This document shows positions 51,552-60,132 of a stretch of DNA of 64,000 bases, piece after piece (position 1 is the first letter of the stretch; each line of letters starts with the position of its first letter). Position numbers and translations under genes: made by a program. Under the pieces are notes generated by a model. The model was not told the DNA's origin. It was given only the letters and a program-made list of their open reading frames with translations, and searched no databases. This stretch comes from Chloroflexota bacterium (GTDB lineage: Bacteria; Chloroflexota; Anaerolineae; Promineifilales; Promineifilaceae). The DNA is taken from assembly GCA_013112725.1 (NCBI GenBank), contig JABFFZ010000016.1, forward strand, positions 1-64,000, read 5' to 3'.

Positions 51552-51899
51552 ATGCGTTTCCAGGCTATTCTACGGCTCAAGTGTTCCCACTGCTGCCAGG
51601 GCGCCGTCTTCCGCCGGCCATTTGTGATGCACCGTACCTGCGGGCATTGTGGTATTGTGTTTGAGCGGGAACGCGGCTATTTTATGATGTCGGTGTTTGT
51701 GGGGTACGTGATGTGTTTTTTTGTGGTGATACCGGTAATGGTGGGGCTGTATCTCACGATACGGCCGTCTATGAACGGTTATCTCATCGGCGCAGTCGTA
51801 GCCCTGGTGCTGGCGATTCCCCTAATTTTCCATTACGCGCGCGTGGTCTGGCTGCACCTGGATGAGTTGATGGATCCGCGGCCGAATCCACCAACGTAA
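51552..51899 (+). CDS. DUF983-family membrane protein
   Basis: 115 residues. The N-terminal zinc ribbon LKCSHCCQGAVF with RTCGHCGIVFERERGYFMM is the DUF983 signature, followed by two membrane segments (VGYVMCFFVVIPVMVGLYLTI and LIGAVVALVLAIPLIF) and VVWLHLDELMDP. The family is of unknown function; in alphaproteobacteria it often sits near cytochrome oxidase genes, which is not the case here. The start at the ATG just after the repeat removes 20 repeat-encoded codons of the open frame. Confidence 0.87.
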   Translation: MRFQAILRLKCSHCCQGAVFRRPFVMHRTCGHCGIVFERERGYFMMSVFVGYVMCFFVVIPVMVGLYLTIRPSMNGYLIGAVVALVLAIPLIFHYARVVWLHLDELMDPRPNPPT

Positions 51900-52033
51900 A
51901 TTTTGTTTTATGTTGGTGAATTCGGCCATTTGTCATCTGGGAAACGGCCGTTTGTCACTTCCCCTGTGCTTTCATTTTCGGCATACTGCATGGTAGGTGG
52001 ATTGGTTCTGTTTATCCATGAAGGAGGTCAGAT

Positions 52034-52633
52034 ATGTCCGAAAAACATCAATTCTCTCCTTTAGAACGAGCGCCTTATATGGCTTATTTTGGTGATGGCC
52101 TGTGGGATGTATGGCTTGGTTTATTCTTGCTGGCCATGGGGTTTGGCTTTTTGTCCAAGGAGTTTACCATGTTGGTTATTCTCCTGGCGTTGACTGCGCC
52201 GTTTATGTGGGAAGCCAAATGGCGCATTACAGTCCCCCGGTTAGCCCCGATGCGGTATAGCGCTGCCCAATTTATGGCCGAAGAGCGGCGCAAGGGCATC
52301 CTGCTGACGGTTTTTAGTGCTGTTTTGTTTGTGGGCATTCTCCTATTTATTGCGGCCAGTTACAGGCCACAACTGGCCGCCTGGTTTGCGCAGTTCAATG
52401 GTTATCCGCTGGGCATCCTCATGTCGCTGGAGGTGGGACTGGTGGGTTATTTGTATCGGGCGCTCAATTGGGCTGTTTATGCCTTTTTGCTTATGGCGTT
52501 AACGTTCGCTTCTGCCTGGTTTGGGCTGGTATTTGTCGGGTGTATCTTGCTGGCCGGCGTGTTGATTTTGGTATCGGGCTTGGGGCTGTTGCTCCATTTT
52601 TGGCAAGAGCATGTGCCTTTGGCTTTTTCTTAG
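52034..52633 (+). CDS. Integral membrane protein of unknown function
   Basis: 199 residues with about five membrane segments: FLLAMGFGFL, LVILLALTAPF, FSAVLFVGILLFIAAS, ILMSLEVGLVGYLY and a long C-terminal pair. The N-terminus FSPLERAPYMAYFGDGLWDVW looks conserved. No transporter or enzyme motif is recognised. AAGGAGGTCAG before the ATG is one of the strongest ribosome-binding sites in the window, so the start is firm. Convergent with the MFS transporter gene. Confidence 0.75.
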   Translation: MSEKHQFSPLERAPYMAYFGDGLWDVWLGLFLLAMGFGFLSKEFTMLVILLALTAPFMWEAKWRITVPRLAPMRYSAAQFMAEERRKGILLTVFSAVLFVGILLFIAASYRPQLAAWFAQFNGYPLGILMSLEVGLVGYLYRALNWAVYAFLLMALTFASAWFGLVFVGCILLAGVLILVSGLGLLLHFWQEHVPLAFS

Positions 52634-52669
52634 CCTGCCAGGGCGAGCTGATGGATCATCTCACCTGTT

Positions 52670-53932
52670 TTATTGGATAGCTTCCGGCTGGCGTACCCAC
52701 GGCCGTGACGACAGCGCGTAAAAAGCAACAAACCCCAATAAACTGGCCGAAAACAGAAAGCCCACAGTGCTTACGGCCGTCATGCCGGCCTGATCAAACA
52801 GCACCCCTGTAGCTAACCCAGCGATGCCGGCGGCCAATGCGACTAACATTTCGCTGGCGCCCTGGGTGCGGGGCCGTTCATTCGCCGCCAATGAATCGGA
52901 GAGCAGTGACGACCCGGCAATAAAACAAAAGTTCCAACCCAAACCCAAAAGGAATAGAGCCACCGCCAGGGGCATGACGGCCGTAGACAGCGGCGTCAGA
53001 ATGCTGGCCAGGATTAGCACAAAGGCACCGGCCACAATCAGGGGGACACGGCCGTAATGGTCAATTAACCAGCCGGTGACGCCAGACAAAGCAAACATGC
53101 CAAAGGTATGGGCGCTAATGACAAAAGAAATAGAACTCGCCCCATGCGCATGGTGGTTCATATACAGCGGTGTAATCACCATCAACATCGCCATCACCAA
53201 CTGGCTAATGGACAGAGCGGCAACTGACAGGATGATGGCCGGCTGCCGGAAGATGGTGATTAACGGCCGTGCCGGTGCCTGGATAAACAATTGTTGCTCT
53301 TCAATTTCAATGGCCGCGCTGATTTCCTTCGGGTCGGGACGCAAAAACAACATCGTCACCAGCAACCCCAACGCATAAAGGCCAATGCCCACCAAAAAAG
53401 GCCCGGTTACGGCTGCAAAGCCATTTGCCAGTGCAAATGATTGCGAAGGAGCGACCAGTGCCGGCCCTATCACGGCCCCAATCGTCCCGGCAAACACCAG
53501 CAAGCCAATGACTTTGGCCCGTTTGTCGGCCACGTGTATTTCAGCGGCAATATAACGGCTTTGGTCACTACCGGCGCGCCCCATGCCCATCAGCACCGCT
53601 CCCACACAGAATACCGCGAAAGAGCCAATGCTAATGGCATATACGGCCATGATGCTACCCACAACACCCAGGCCAAAACCGGCCGACAAACCCATCCGCC
53701 GCCCGGCTTTGTCCAGCAGCAGCCCAATGGGGTAGGCGGCAACAGCACGTCCCAGCAGGGTTAAGGTGCTGGGTATACCGGCCATCGCATCGCTGCCGCT
53801 CAGATCGGCAGCTACAATTGCCATGAGTGTAAACGTGGCAATCATGGCGGCCGCAAACAGGCTTTGCCCCACAAAAAGCGTAATGGTCAAACGTTGGCGT
53901 ATGGACTCTTGCACGGGGTTCTGGTTCATCAT
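52670..53932 (-). CDS. Major facilitator superfamily transporter
   Basis: 420 residues with 12 predicted membrane segments. The loop 2-3 motif LLDKAGRRMGLSAGFGLG is the MFS motif A (GxLaDkxGRrxxl type), with a related GWLIDHYGRVPLIVAG in the second half. An elongated central loop (FLRPDPKEISAAIEIEEQQLF) separates the two halves. It is probably a drug or metabolite exporter; the substrate is unknown. The ATG is the first of two (MMNQNP). The Flp pilin unit lies upstream on the same strand, separated by a terminator. Confidence 0.88.
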   Translation of the reverse strand: MMNQNPVQESIRQRLTITLFVGQSLFAAAMIATFTLMAIVAADLSGSDAMAGIPSTLTLLGRAVAAYPIGLLLDKAGRRMGLSAGFGLGVVGSIMAVYAISIGSFAVFCVGAVLMGMGRAGSDQSRYIAAEIHVADKRAKVIGLLVFAGTIGAVIGPALVAPSQSFALANGFAAVTGPFLVGIGLYALGLLVTMLFLRPDPKEISAAIEIEEQQLFIQAPARPLITIFRQPAIILSVAALSISQLVMAMLMVITPLYMNHHAHGASSISFVISAHTFGMFALSGVTGWLIDHYGRVPLIVAGAFVLILASILTPLSTAVMPLAVALFLLGLGWNFCFIAGSSLLSDSLAANERPRTQGASEMLVALAAGIAGLATGVLFDQAGMTAVSTVGFLFSASLLGFVAFYALSSRPWVRQPEAIQ

Positions 53933-53965
53933 CGGCGTAATCTAACAAACATAGTCACAGTAAGC

Positions 53966-54004
53966 AAAAAAATAGCCCTATCGTCCGATAGGGCTATTTT
54001 TACA
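53966..54004 (-). terminator. Terminator of the first Flp pilin gene
   Basis: AATAGCCCTATCG and CGATAGGGCTATT with a two-base loop, followed on the minus strand by seven T. The reverse side also has a T-run, so it could work in both directions. Confidence 0.88.
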
Positions 54005-54022
54005 AATGAGTGCGTCTCAGGT

Positions 54023-54172
54023 TTAGTTCAGGCCGTTGGTGATGCGGCTGAAAACGTTACCGATTTGCGGGCCAAGCAGGGTCAGGATGGCAATAACAAC
54101 CACAGCTACCAGCACCAGGACCAGTGCGTATTCTACCAAACCTTGTCCGTCTTCACGGTGTAAAAACAACAT
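54023..54172 (-). CDS. flp: Flp/Fap-type pilin 1
   Basis: 49 residues: LFLHREDGQGLVEYALVLVLV with the prepilin cleavage site after DGQG and the conserved Glu at position 5 after it, then a single hydrophobic helix and ITNGLN. It is the subunit of Flp (Tad) pili used for adhesion. No tad assembly genes are in the window. GGAGG eight bases before the ATG at 54170-54172 sets the start; 26 further upstream in-frame codons are not coding. Almost the same as pilin 2. Confidence 0.9.
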   Translation of the reverse strand: MLFLHREDGQGLVEYALVLVLVAVVVIAILTLLGPQIGNVFSRITNGLN

Positions 54173-54314
54173 TTCTAAATACCTCCATTCATAAATAGAT
54201 TGATAAGATACGCATAGTTTAGCTTCGTCCGTTTCACGAATCAATAGCACTAAAGTCGTACCCCAAACAACAAACTGTCATTTAGATTGTAAGTTTTGGT
54301 GCTAAGCAGACAAA

Positions 54315-54346
54315 CAAAAAAGCCCTATCATGTGATAGGGCTTTTT
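54315..54346 (-). terminator. Terminator of the second Flp pilin gene
   Basis: AAAGCCCTATCA and TGATAGGGCTTT around TG, with T-runs on both sides. Same stem sequence as the terminator of pilin 1. Confidence 0.88.
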
Positions 54347-54369
54347 GCACTAATGAGTTCGTCTTTGGT

Positions 54370-54519
54370 TTAGCTCAGGCCGTTGGTGATGCGGCTGAAG
54401 ACGTTACCAATCTGTGGGCCGAGCAGGGTCAGGATCGCAATCACAACCACAGCCACCAGCACCAAGACCAGCGCGTATTCTACCAAACCTTGTCCATCTT
54501 CACGGTGTAAGAACAACAT
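54370..54519 (-). CDS. flp: Flp/Fap-type pilin 2
   Basis: 49 residues, differing from pilin 1 visibly only at the last residue (NGLS against NGLN). It has the same GGAGG leader, the same upstream text TAGATTGATAAGAT and a matching terminator. The whole transcription unit has been duplicated in tandem with a period of 347 bases. Many silent base changes show that the copies are not recent but the protein is under strong selection. Confidence 0.9.
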   Translation of the reverse strand: MLFLHREDGQGLVEYALVLVLVAVVVIAILTLLGPQIGNVFSRITNGLS

Positions 54520-54733
54520 TGCTAAATACCTCCATTTATGAATAGATTGATAAGATGACCACAGTTTAACATGGAAGTAAGCCGGAATCAATAGCACTAA
54601 GGTCGTGTTTTGTTAATAGGCATGGATTTCCCAACCTTTCTTTGTTATCTTTGGTGTCTTCTACGCGATTCACTTAGGAATCATCTAAGGATTACCGTCG
54701 GTTTTGAGATTGAGCGATTAGGAGATTGAGAGA

Positions 54734-55397
54734 TTGCGGTATTGGTTATTTTGGCTCATTTTGGTTTGTTTGTTCCTGGTGGCTGGTGACAAGGCCGGCC
54801 CCACCCCGGCGCCTACGGCCGTCAGCCAAACCACCCTTTCTCCACCAACCCCCACCCTCGCCCTGTCACTACCCACGCCTACCTCGCTGCCCGTCCTCCT
54901 GCCAACCTACGCATCTACTCCCTTACCCGCCGATGCCCCTATTGCCACCTCCACCACCCCATCACCTACTCCCACGGTCAGCCCCACCGTCACCCCATTG
55001 CCGACACATCCGCTGATGATTGGCGTGATGCGCCAGCAAAGCTACCCCGGCAGTGAATTGATCTTTGAACAGACGCTGGATGATGGCATCAACTATGATC
55101 GCTACATTGTTTCTTACCTCTCTGAAAGTAACAAAATCTATCAGCAGCAACGCCGCCGGGCCGCCGCTAACTTCGGCCACGCCTGGTGTGCTTGGTGGCC
55201 GCAGCCGTTGGCGATTGGAGATGTACGAAACGTATGACTCGCCGGAGGAAAACCCAGCTTTTTGGGCCTCCATTTCCGCCAACAGTTACCTGATTGACAT
55301 GGTCGGGCCGCGGCAACTGCATCATGGCACGCCGATAGCTCCGTCCCCGTGGCCGCCTCGGAACCACCGCCATGTTCCGCTCCGTCGCCTTTTTTGA
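54734..55397 (+). pseudogene. Remnant of a secreted alpha/beta hydrolase (S9-like peptidase) gene
   Basis: It starts with a signal-like segment and a TPTP linker, then [20 protein letters not shown] and [18 protein letters not shown], the N-terminal part of a family of bacterial S9-like hydrolases. The frame then breaks near 55145. In another frame the C-terminal part appears: [21 protein letters not shown] and YLIDMVGPRQLHHGTP, followed by a second one-base shift (the SSVPVAASE sequence is in yet another frame). The middle of the enzyme with the nucleophile Ser is missing. So there is one internal deletion plus frameshifts; it is not functional. Confidence 0.7.
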
Positions 55398-55633
55398 TAC
55401 CTGCATGAAGGGGCTATGAGGGGTGACCAGTTAGCAGTAGGCAGATAGAGGATCTGGTCGCCGGGAGTCTATTGGTGAAAGTAACGTTTGCAGCGTGAAG
55501 AGGGTGTCTGTCCAGAGGAAAACAGCGCAGACACCTTGCTGATGTGGCCCATAAGGAGCAGTGGGGACGGCCGTAGCTCCCTTGCCCCCTAACAAACAGG
55601 TAACACCGTTTGTGGTGGGCATCCCTATCTCCG
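55398..55633. other. Stretch without a recognised gene
   Basis: Between the hydrolase remnant and the amylase terminator. It has one ACGGCCGT copy and short complementary words (GTGTCTG / CAGACAC) but no convincing reading frame, RNA gene or repeat. Confidence 0.5.
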
Positions 55634-55697
55634 CAAAAAAGAGATTGGAGACCCTTCGATCTCCAATCTCTCAAACTCTAATCTCCCAATCTCCCGC
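55634..55697 (-). terminator. Word-repeat terminator of the amylase gene, unit GAGATTGG
   Basis: On the minus strand GGGAGATTGGGAGATTAGAG begins shortly after the amylase stop (TAG). AGAGATTGGAGA then pairs with TCTCCAATCTCT and runs into TTTTTT. It is the clearest case in the window of a word repeat forming a classical intrinsic terminator. Confidence 0.85.
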
Positions 55698-55700
55698 CCC

Positions 55701-57926
55701 CTAATTCTGCCAATTCACCGTCACCAACCCCGGCGCGGGAGAACCGCAGGCGGGCGTGGTGTAGCTGTGGTTGCTGCCGCCCTCCCAGGTGACGCCACCG
55801 CTGCCAGAAATTTTCAGGAATTTGAACTGCACGGCCGTGCCGCAGGGTACACTCGCCGTCACTTTCCAACTGGGGTAAAAGCCGCTGGCTGTCACCGCCG
55901 GCCCCACCGGCCCGCCAAATTTGGGCAAATTCGTACCCGTCACCGTTGTTGTGGCCCAGTTCGAGAGTTCATAGACGTTGCCCGTCAGGTATACCTGGTC
56001 GCCCCAGTTCGTGGTGGCGTTGTTCACCTGGAACGTCACCGGCACTTGCTGGTTGGTCAGCACTTGCACATCATACAAATTGCTGCTGCTGGCGCCGCGC
56101 ACCACCTTCACCTGGCGCAGCCCGGCAGGTACACCCGATGGCACAGTGGCGACGATGCGATTGGTTGTCCAGGAAACGATGCTGGCCTGGTATTGGTTGC
56201 CGCCGTTGACGAAGTATACTTTGTTGTTGGCATTGGGGGCGCCAAAACCCTGGCCTTCCAGCGTTACCTTGTGCCCGGCGCGGGTAAGAGTGGGGGAGAC
56301 CGCGCCCAATTGGGGTGTACCCGGATCGGCGGCGTTATATGACCAGACCATGGCCCGCCCCGGCCCTAGCCACCATGTGCCAATGGGATTGTTGCCGCCG
56401 CTGCCACTGTTCACGGTAATGTTATGGCCGCCGACCAAGCCGTTTAACTGGTCACTGTAAGTTCCCGCAGGCAAAGCGGTGTTTAGCCCGGTGATTTCAT
56501 ACCAGGTGTTGGGGTTTTTGTTGATGGCTACTAACACGACGTCATCGTAAAATTTGCGCTCGTAGATGTAAACGTCGTTGTTGATCCAGCGCTGCTGGTG
56601 GTTGCCAAATTGCAGCGCCGGCTGCGTTTGTTTGAGTGTGGACAGTTTGTTGATCACCTGGTAGGCGGTGGTGGATTGGTTCCAACTGTTCATCATGGGG
56701 CGGTTATAGGGGTCGCCGCCGCCGTTGGTGTTGTTGAACAGGTATTGCTCGGTGCCGTAGTAGATGCAGGGGGTGCCACGCACCGTCAGCAGGAAGGCCA
56801 GCGCCAGGTGAAGCTGGGTATTGTTGTTGTTGATGCTGAGGAAGCGGGACATGTCGTGGTTATCTATGAATGTGACCAGGTTTTCTTTGTATTTATAGTC
56901 GGCGTTGGTCTGGCTGATGGCGCTGTCCAGGGTGCTCATGGGTTGGCCGTAGCCAAAGGTGCTGCGGATAGCGTGGTTGAGGTAGAAGTCCAGCACGGCC
57001 GTACCGCTGTCATCACTAAAACGCACATTGTCCCGGTACAGGGGGTCGCTGGTGCTGCCCAGATACCATTCGCCAAAGATATACAGGTCTTTGTCATGCA
57101 AAATGTCGTCGTTATACGCCCGCTGCCAGCCGGAGGTCATATGTTTGACGGCATCAATGCGTAGGCCATCAATGTCCTTCGCCAGCCACAGCGCCAGGGC
57201 ATCTTGCATGTATTGGTTCACAAAAGAGTTGGTTTGTTCAAAATCGGCCAGGTCGGCCAGATTCAGATATTGCGCTTCGTAGCGGTCATCCCAATTGGTG
57301 ATGCCACCATTGTGGTGGAAATAGCCATTGGGGTCATTGCTATAGCGGGCCACATAGGTACCGGCGTTGTAGAGCGCGCCATCTTCGGCAAAACTGGGAT
57401 TGTTCACATCTGCGGGACTGGTGTGGTTGGGCGCCCAGTCTACCACCACCTTGATGCCGTTGGCATGGGCAGCATTAACCAGATTTTGGAAATCTGTCCA
57501 GGTGCCAAAATGCTCTTCTGGCGTTTTGAAGTCCCGCGCCCAGTAGCCATGATAGCCGGCATTGGGCACACCACCGTAAACGGCCGCGACGTTGATGTTG
57601 TCTACCGGTGGGGAAATCCAGATTGCCGTCACCCCCATATCCTTCAAGTAGCTCATCTTGGCTTGAATACCGGCCCAATCGCCGCCCCAATACAATTTCC
57701 AGTTTGCTTTGCTGGCGTCATACAATCCGGGGCTTTGCGCCGGGTTGTTGTTGCCGCTGTTCCCATCGTAAAAGCGGTCGGTGATGATCTGGTAACAGAC
57801 ATCACTTTTATACGAGGCGTCGCTGGTCACCGGCCCGGCCTCGGTGCGCGGCGCGGACAAAGCCATTGGCGCTAACAGGGCCGCCAGCAGAATAAACAAG
57901 AGCAAAATACGGGTTCTCGTCTTCAT
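55701..57926 (-). CDS. Secreted GH13 alpha-amylase / cyclodextrin glucanotransferase-like enzyme
   Basis: 741 residues with a signal peptide (RILLLFILLAALLAPMALS). The GH13 barrel is complete: nucleophile Asp258 in GLRIDAV, acid/base Glu286 in FGEWYLG, Asp358 in FIDNHDMSRF, and VVVDWAPNH for region I. It then has a C domain, an IPT/TIG domain (about 510-595, PQLGAVSPTLTRAGHKVTLEG) and a C-terminal CBM20 starch-binding domain (VPVTFQVNNATTNWGDQVYLTG). The A-B-C-D-E order is that of CGTase and maltogenic amylase. It degrades or transglycosylates starch outside the cell. No CGTase subtype can be fixed by eye. Confidence 0.92.
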   Translation of the reverse strand: MKTRTRILLLFILLAALLAPMALSAPRTEAGPVTSDASYKSDVCYQIITDRFYDGNSGNNNPAQSPGLYDASKANWKLYWGGDWAGIQAKMSYLKDMGVTAIWISPPVDNINVAAVYGGVPNAGYHGYWARDFKTPEEHFGTWTDFQNLVNAAHANGIKVVVDWAPNHTSPADVNNPSFAEDGALYNAGTYVARYSNDPNGYFHHNGGITNWDDRYEAQYLNLADLADFEQTNSFVNQYMQDALALWLAKDIDGLRIDAVKHMTSGWQRAYNDDILHDKDLYIFGEWYLGSTSDPLYRDNVRFSDDSGTAVLDFYLNHAIRSTFGYGQPMSTLDSAISQTNADYKYKENLVTFIDNHDMSRFLSINNNNTQLHLALAFLLTVRGTPCIYYGTEQYLFNNTNGGGDPYNRPMMNSWNQSTTAYQVINKLSTLKQTQPALQFGNHQQRWINNDVYIYERKFYDDVVLVAINKNPNTWYEITGLNTALPAGTYSDQLNGLVGGHNITVNSGSGGNNPIGTWWLGPGRAMVWSYNAADPGTPQLGAVSPTLTRAGHKVTLEGQGFGAPNANNKVYFVNGGNQYQASIVSWTTNRIVATVPSGVPAGLRQVKVVRGASSSNLYDVQVLTNQQVPVTFQVNNATTNWGDQVYLTGNVYELSNWATTTVTGTNLPKFGGPVGPAVTASGFYPSWKVTASVPCGTAVQFKFLKISGSGGVTWEGGSNHSYTTPACGSPAPGLVTVNWQN

Positions 57927-57954
57927 AATTTTATCCTTATGTAAACTTCAAGAG

Positions 57955-57991
57955 AAATAAAAAAAGGAGCGTATGCCAAACACGCTCCTTT
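57955..57991 (-). terminator. Terminator of the marR-type gene
   Basis: AAAGGAGCGT (57963-57972) and ACGCTCCTTT (57982-57991) form a 10-base stem; on the minus strand a run of seven T follows. It lies two bases after the MarR stop codon and before the amylase gene. Confidence 0.88.
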
Positions 57992-57993
57992 GG

Positions 57994-58476
57994 TTACGAA
58001 GTGGGAAAGGTGGGCGGCAAAGCCGGCTGCGAGAGCTGTTGACGCAGGCCATCGCCCAATTTTTGCAGCAGCGCCCGCAGATCGGTTTGTTCCTGTTCGG
58101 TCAATAGGGCCAGCCGGTCGCGGGTGTAGGCGTTGTGAGCCAGGTGTAGTTGGCTGATGAGTGATTGGCCAACGGCCGTGATCTGCAACCGGATCACCCG
58201 CCGGTCATTTTCGTCACGCTGCCGGGTAATGAACCCTTTGCGCTCTAAAATACCGGCGACGCGGGTGATATTGCTGGGATCGCAGAGCATAGCCTGACTT
58301 AACGCACTCATCGTCTTTGGCCCCTCGGCCAACCAGAGCAGGGCATAAAATTGAACCTGTGTCAGATTGTGACGGTTGAGGAATTGCTGATCGCCATCAT
58401 CTAACAGCAGGTATACGGTTTTGATCAATTCGTAGTTTTCCAACAACAAGGTAGATGTCCAAATTAGTTGACACAT
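57994..58476 (-). CDS. MarR-family transcriptional regulator
   Basis: About 160 residues. The winged helix is DGDQQFLNRHNLTQVQFYALLWL, MSALSQAMLCDPSNITRVAGILERKGFITRQ, DENDRRVIRLQITAVG, with helices on both sides for dimerisation. MarR proteins repress their own and neighbouring genes and release DNA on ligand binding. The open frame starts at TTG 58494, inside a strong palindrome; the ATG at 58474-58476 is used, but a start further downstream (TTG in LLLENYE) would place the palindrome wholly upstream. The gene has its own terminator. Confidence 0.88.
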   Translation of the reverse strand: MCQLIWTSTLLLENYELIKTVYLLLDDGDQQFLNRHNLTQVQFYALLWLAEGPKTMSALSQAMLCDPSNITRVAGILERKGFITRQRDENDRRVIRLQITAVGQSLISQLHLAHNAYTRDRLALLTEQEQTDLRALLQKLGDGLRQQLSQPALPPTFPTS

Positions 58477-58494
58477 CAATAATTGATGCGTCAA
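58468..58494. promoter_or_regulatory. Palindromic operator at the marR-type gene
   Basis: TTGACACATCAAT, a single A, then ATTGATGCGTCAA: 13-base arms with one mismatch. It has the size and symmetry of MarR operators and sits at the 5' end of the gene, so autoregulation is likely. Confidence 0.75.
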
Positions 58495-58628
58495 GCATAT
58501 GGGATTGCAGCCAAAATGTCAATGATGTGTGTAAATGCAATGGGTCGATCTTTGAGAGCTTGTGAGGGTAACGCGATGCGAGAGGCGTGAGGTATGATCG
58601 GAAGCCTTTCCGCATTGCACATCACAGG

Positions 58629-59942
58629 TCATGTCTCACGGCCGTTACGCCGTCCCGTCACATCACGCCAGAAGCCGCGCACAATTGGCCCTGGGGTAGG
58701 GCTAAATGAAAAGGTAGTGGGGTCAATGGCGCGGGCCAGATAACGCAGGAATTGTTGCTGGTATACCGGGTCCGTGAGCATCCAGCGAATGAGCGTATTG
58801 ACCACAAAATCAGGGGGTGGACTGGTGTATAACTCTTGCTTGACGCGCTTCACCGTTTGTTTGAGCATGGCTATGCTGCTGTCGTAAAAACGTTGCTGAT
58901 AGGTTGCGCCCGCCTCAAGCCACGATTTGCCAGCCTGCCATTCGGCGATAGCTTCGGCCAGGAATTGGGAGGCCAGTAGGGCATTATAGATGCCCTGTCC
59001 ATCAAGCGGGGATTCGTAATGGAAGGCGTCGCCAACCAGCGCCCAGCCATCGCCATACGCCTGGCGGTAGCCGTTGTCAATGCGGCGCACGCCGACAACG
59101 GGGGTGACGCGGCGCGCATTTTTGAGCTGCTCGCGCAGGCGCGGCGCTTTTTGCAAGTTTTCCAGATAAGTCTCTTCTGCCTTTTTGCCGTCGGCGTTAA
59201 CGTCGGCGGTGCGCAGGTAGTTGGCGATAATGTATTTGCCATTGCCCAGAGGGATGCAAAGCAGGGAGTAACCGTTACCCACTTGAAAGAGAGCGGCCGG
59301 GTACTGCATGGTTTCGGAGTAGCGGCCCACATTTTCCCATTCGGCGTGGAAGGAGGCGCTGGGGTAGTCGTTGAGTTCTTCAAACGGCCGTGACCCAAAT
59401 TTCCGCGCCGCCTGGCTAAACCGGCCATCGGCCCCCACCACCAGTCTGGCCTGGAACCGTTCTTCTGCCCGCATTCCTGTGCGCCGCTCTCCTGTGCGCC
59501 CGACGATGCCAGTGACACGGCCGTTGTCATCCTTGATCACATCGGTCATGCCAAAGTTGTCACGCGCTGTCACCAGAGGCAGAGAGGCCGCACGTTCCCA
59601 TAAAACCGTATCAAACTTGTGGCGATCAATGCCATAGATATAATTCCGATCAAGCTGCATCAACTCGGTGGAAAAAGTGGCCTGGAATTTACCCATCATG
59701 TCCATCACCACATGTGTCACTTTGGCTTCGGGACAGGCATATTCTGTTTCGGCAAACCCTAACGCCTCCAACATCTGCATGGCGCTGGGATAAATAATAG
59801 GGCTGCTGGGCACGGCCGGCCAACTGGGAAAGGTGGCCCGGTCTATCAGCAGAACCTTCAAGTTTTGCCGGGACAGGCGCATAGCCAGACTGGCCCCGGC
59901 AATCCGGCCGCCCACAATGATCACATCATACCGATTGTCCAT
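58629..59942 (-). CDS. FAD-dependent oxidoreductase (geranylgeranyl reductase / PHBH-like)
   Basis: A 437-residue flavoprotein: YDVIIVGGRIAGASLAMRLS for FAD binding, IDRHKFDTVLWERA, VGADGRFSQAARKFG and GWALVGDAFHYESPLDGQGI (the conserved GD motif contacting FAD). The overall plan matches group A flavin monooxygenases and archaeal-type prenyl reductases. The substrate is unknown; a lipid or secondary-metabolite hydroxylation is possible. Upstream of the MarR gene on the same strand. Confidence 0.85.
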   Translation of the reverse strand: MDNRYDVIIVGGRIAGASLAMRLSRQNLKVLLIDRATFPSWPAVPSSPIIYPSAMQMLEALGFAETEYACPEAKVTHVVMDMMGKFQATFSTELMQLDRNYIYGIDRHKFDTVLWERAASLPLVTARDNFGMTDVIKDDNGRVTGIVGRTGERRTGMRAEERFQARLVVGADGRFSQAARKFGSRPFEELNDYPSASFHAEWENVGRYSETMQYPAALFQVGNGYSLLCIPLGNGKYIIANYLRTADVNADGKKAEETYLENLQKAPRLREQLKNARRVTPVVGVRRIDNGYRQAYGDGWALVGDAFHYESPLDGQGIYNALLASQFLAEAIAEWQAGKSWLEAGATYQQRFYDSSIAMLKQTVKRVKQELYTSPPPDFVVNTLIRWMLTDPVYQQQFLRYLARAIDPTTFSFSPTPGPIVRGFWRDVTGRRNGRET

Positions 59943-60050
59943 ACGACAAGACCCTCGAAGTCTTGCCCCCAGGCGCCAGCACGGATTATTGATAAGGCGA
60001 TGAATTTTATATCTGAAACGCTAACAAAATGCTAACACGAGATAGATATG

Positions 60051-60092
60051 ATCACGGCCGTGATTTTCCCAAACGACCAGTTTGCGGGAAAA
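60051..60092 (+). promoter_or_regulatory. Palindromes upstream of htpG
   Basis: ATCACGGCCGTGAT (60051-60064) is a perfect 14-base palindrome containing the ACGGCCGT octamer. TTTTCCCAAAC (60064-60074) and GTTTGCGGGAAAA (60080-60092) form an adjacent stem with a two-base bulge. It is not the CIRCE element. Possible heat-shock control or leader structure. Confidence 0.55.
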
Positions 60093-60132
60093 TAGCGATA
60101 ATTTATCATCAATCTGAAGAGAGGGAAGACAA

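Noticed and set aside
55414..55674. Minus-strand small open frames before the amylase terminator
   Set aside because: No conserved pattern, no ribosome-binding site, and they overlap the word-repeat terminator.
57204..57875. 223-codon plus-strand open frame opposite the amylase gene
   Set aside because: Antisense shadow of a conserved GH13 barrel, with no recognisable domain.
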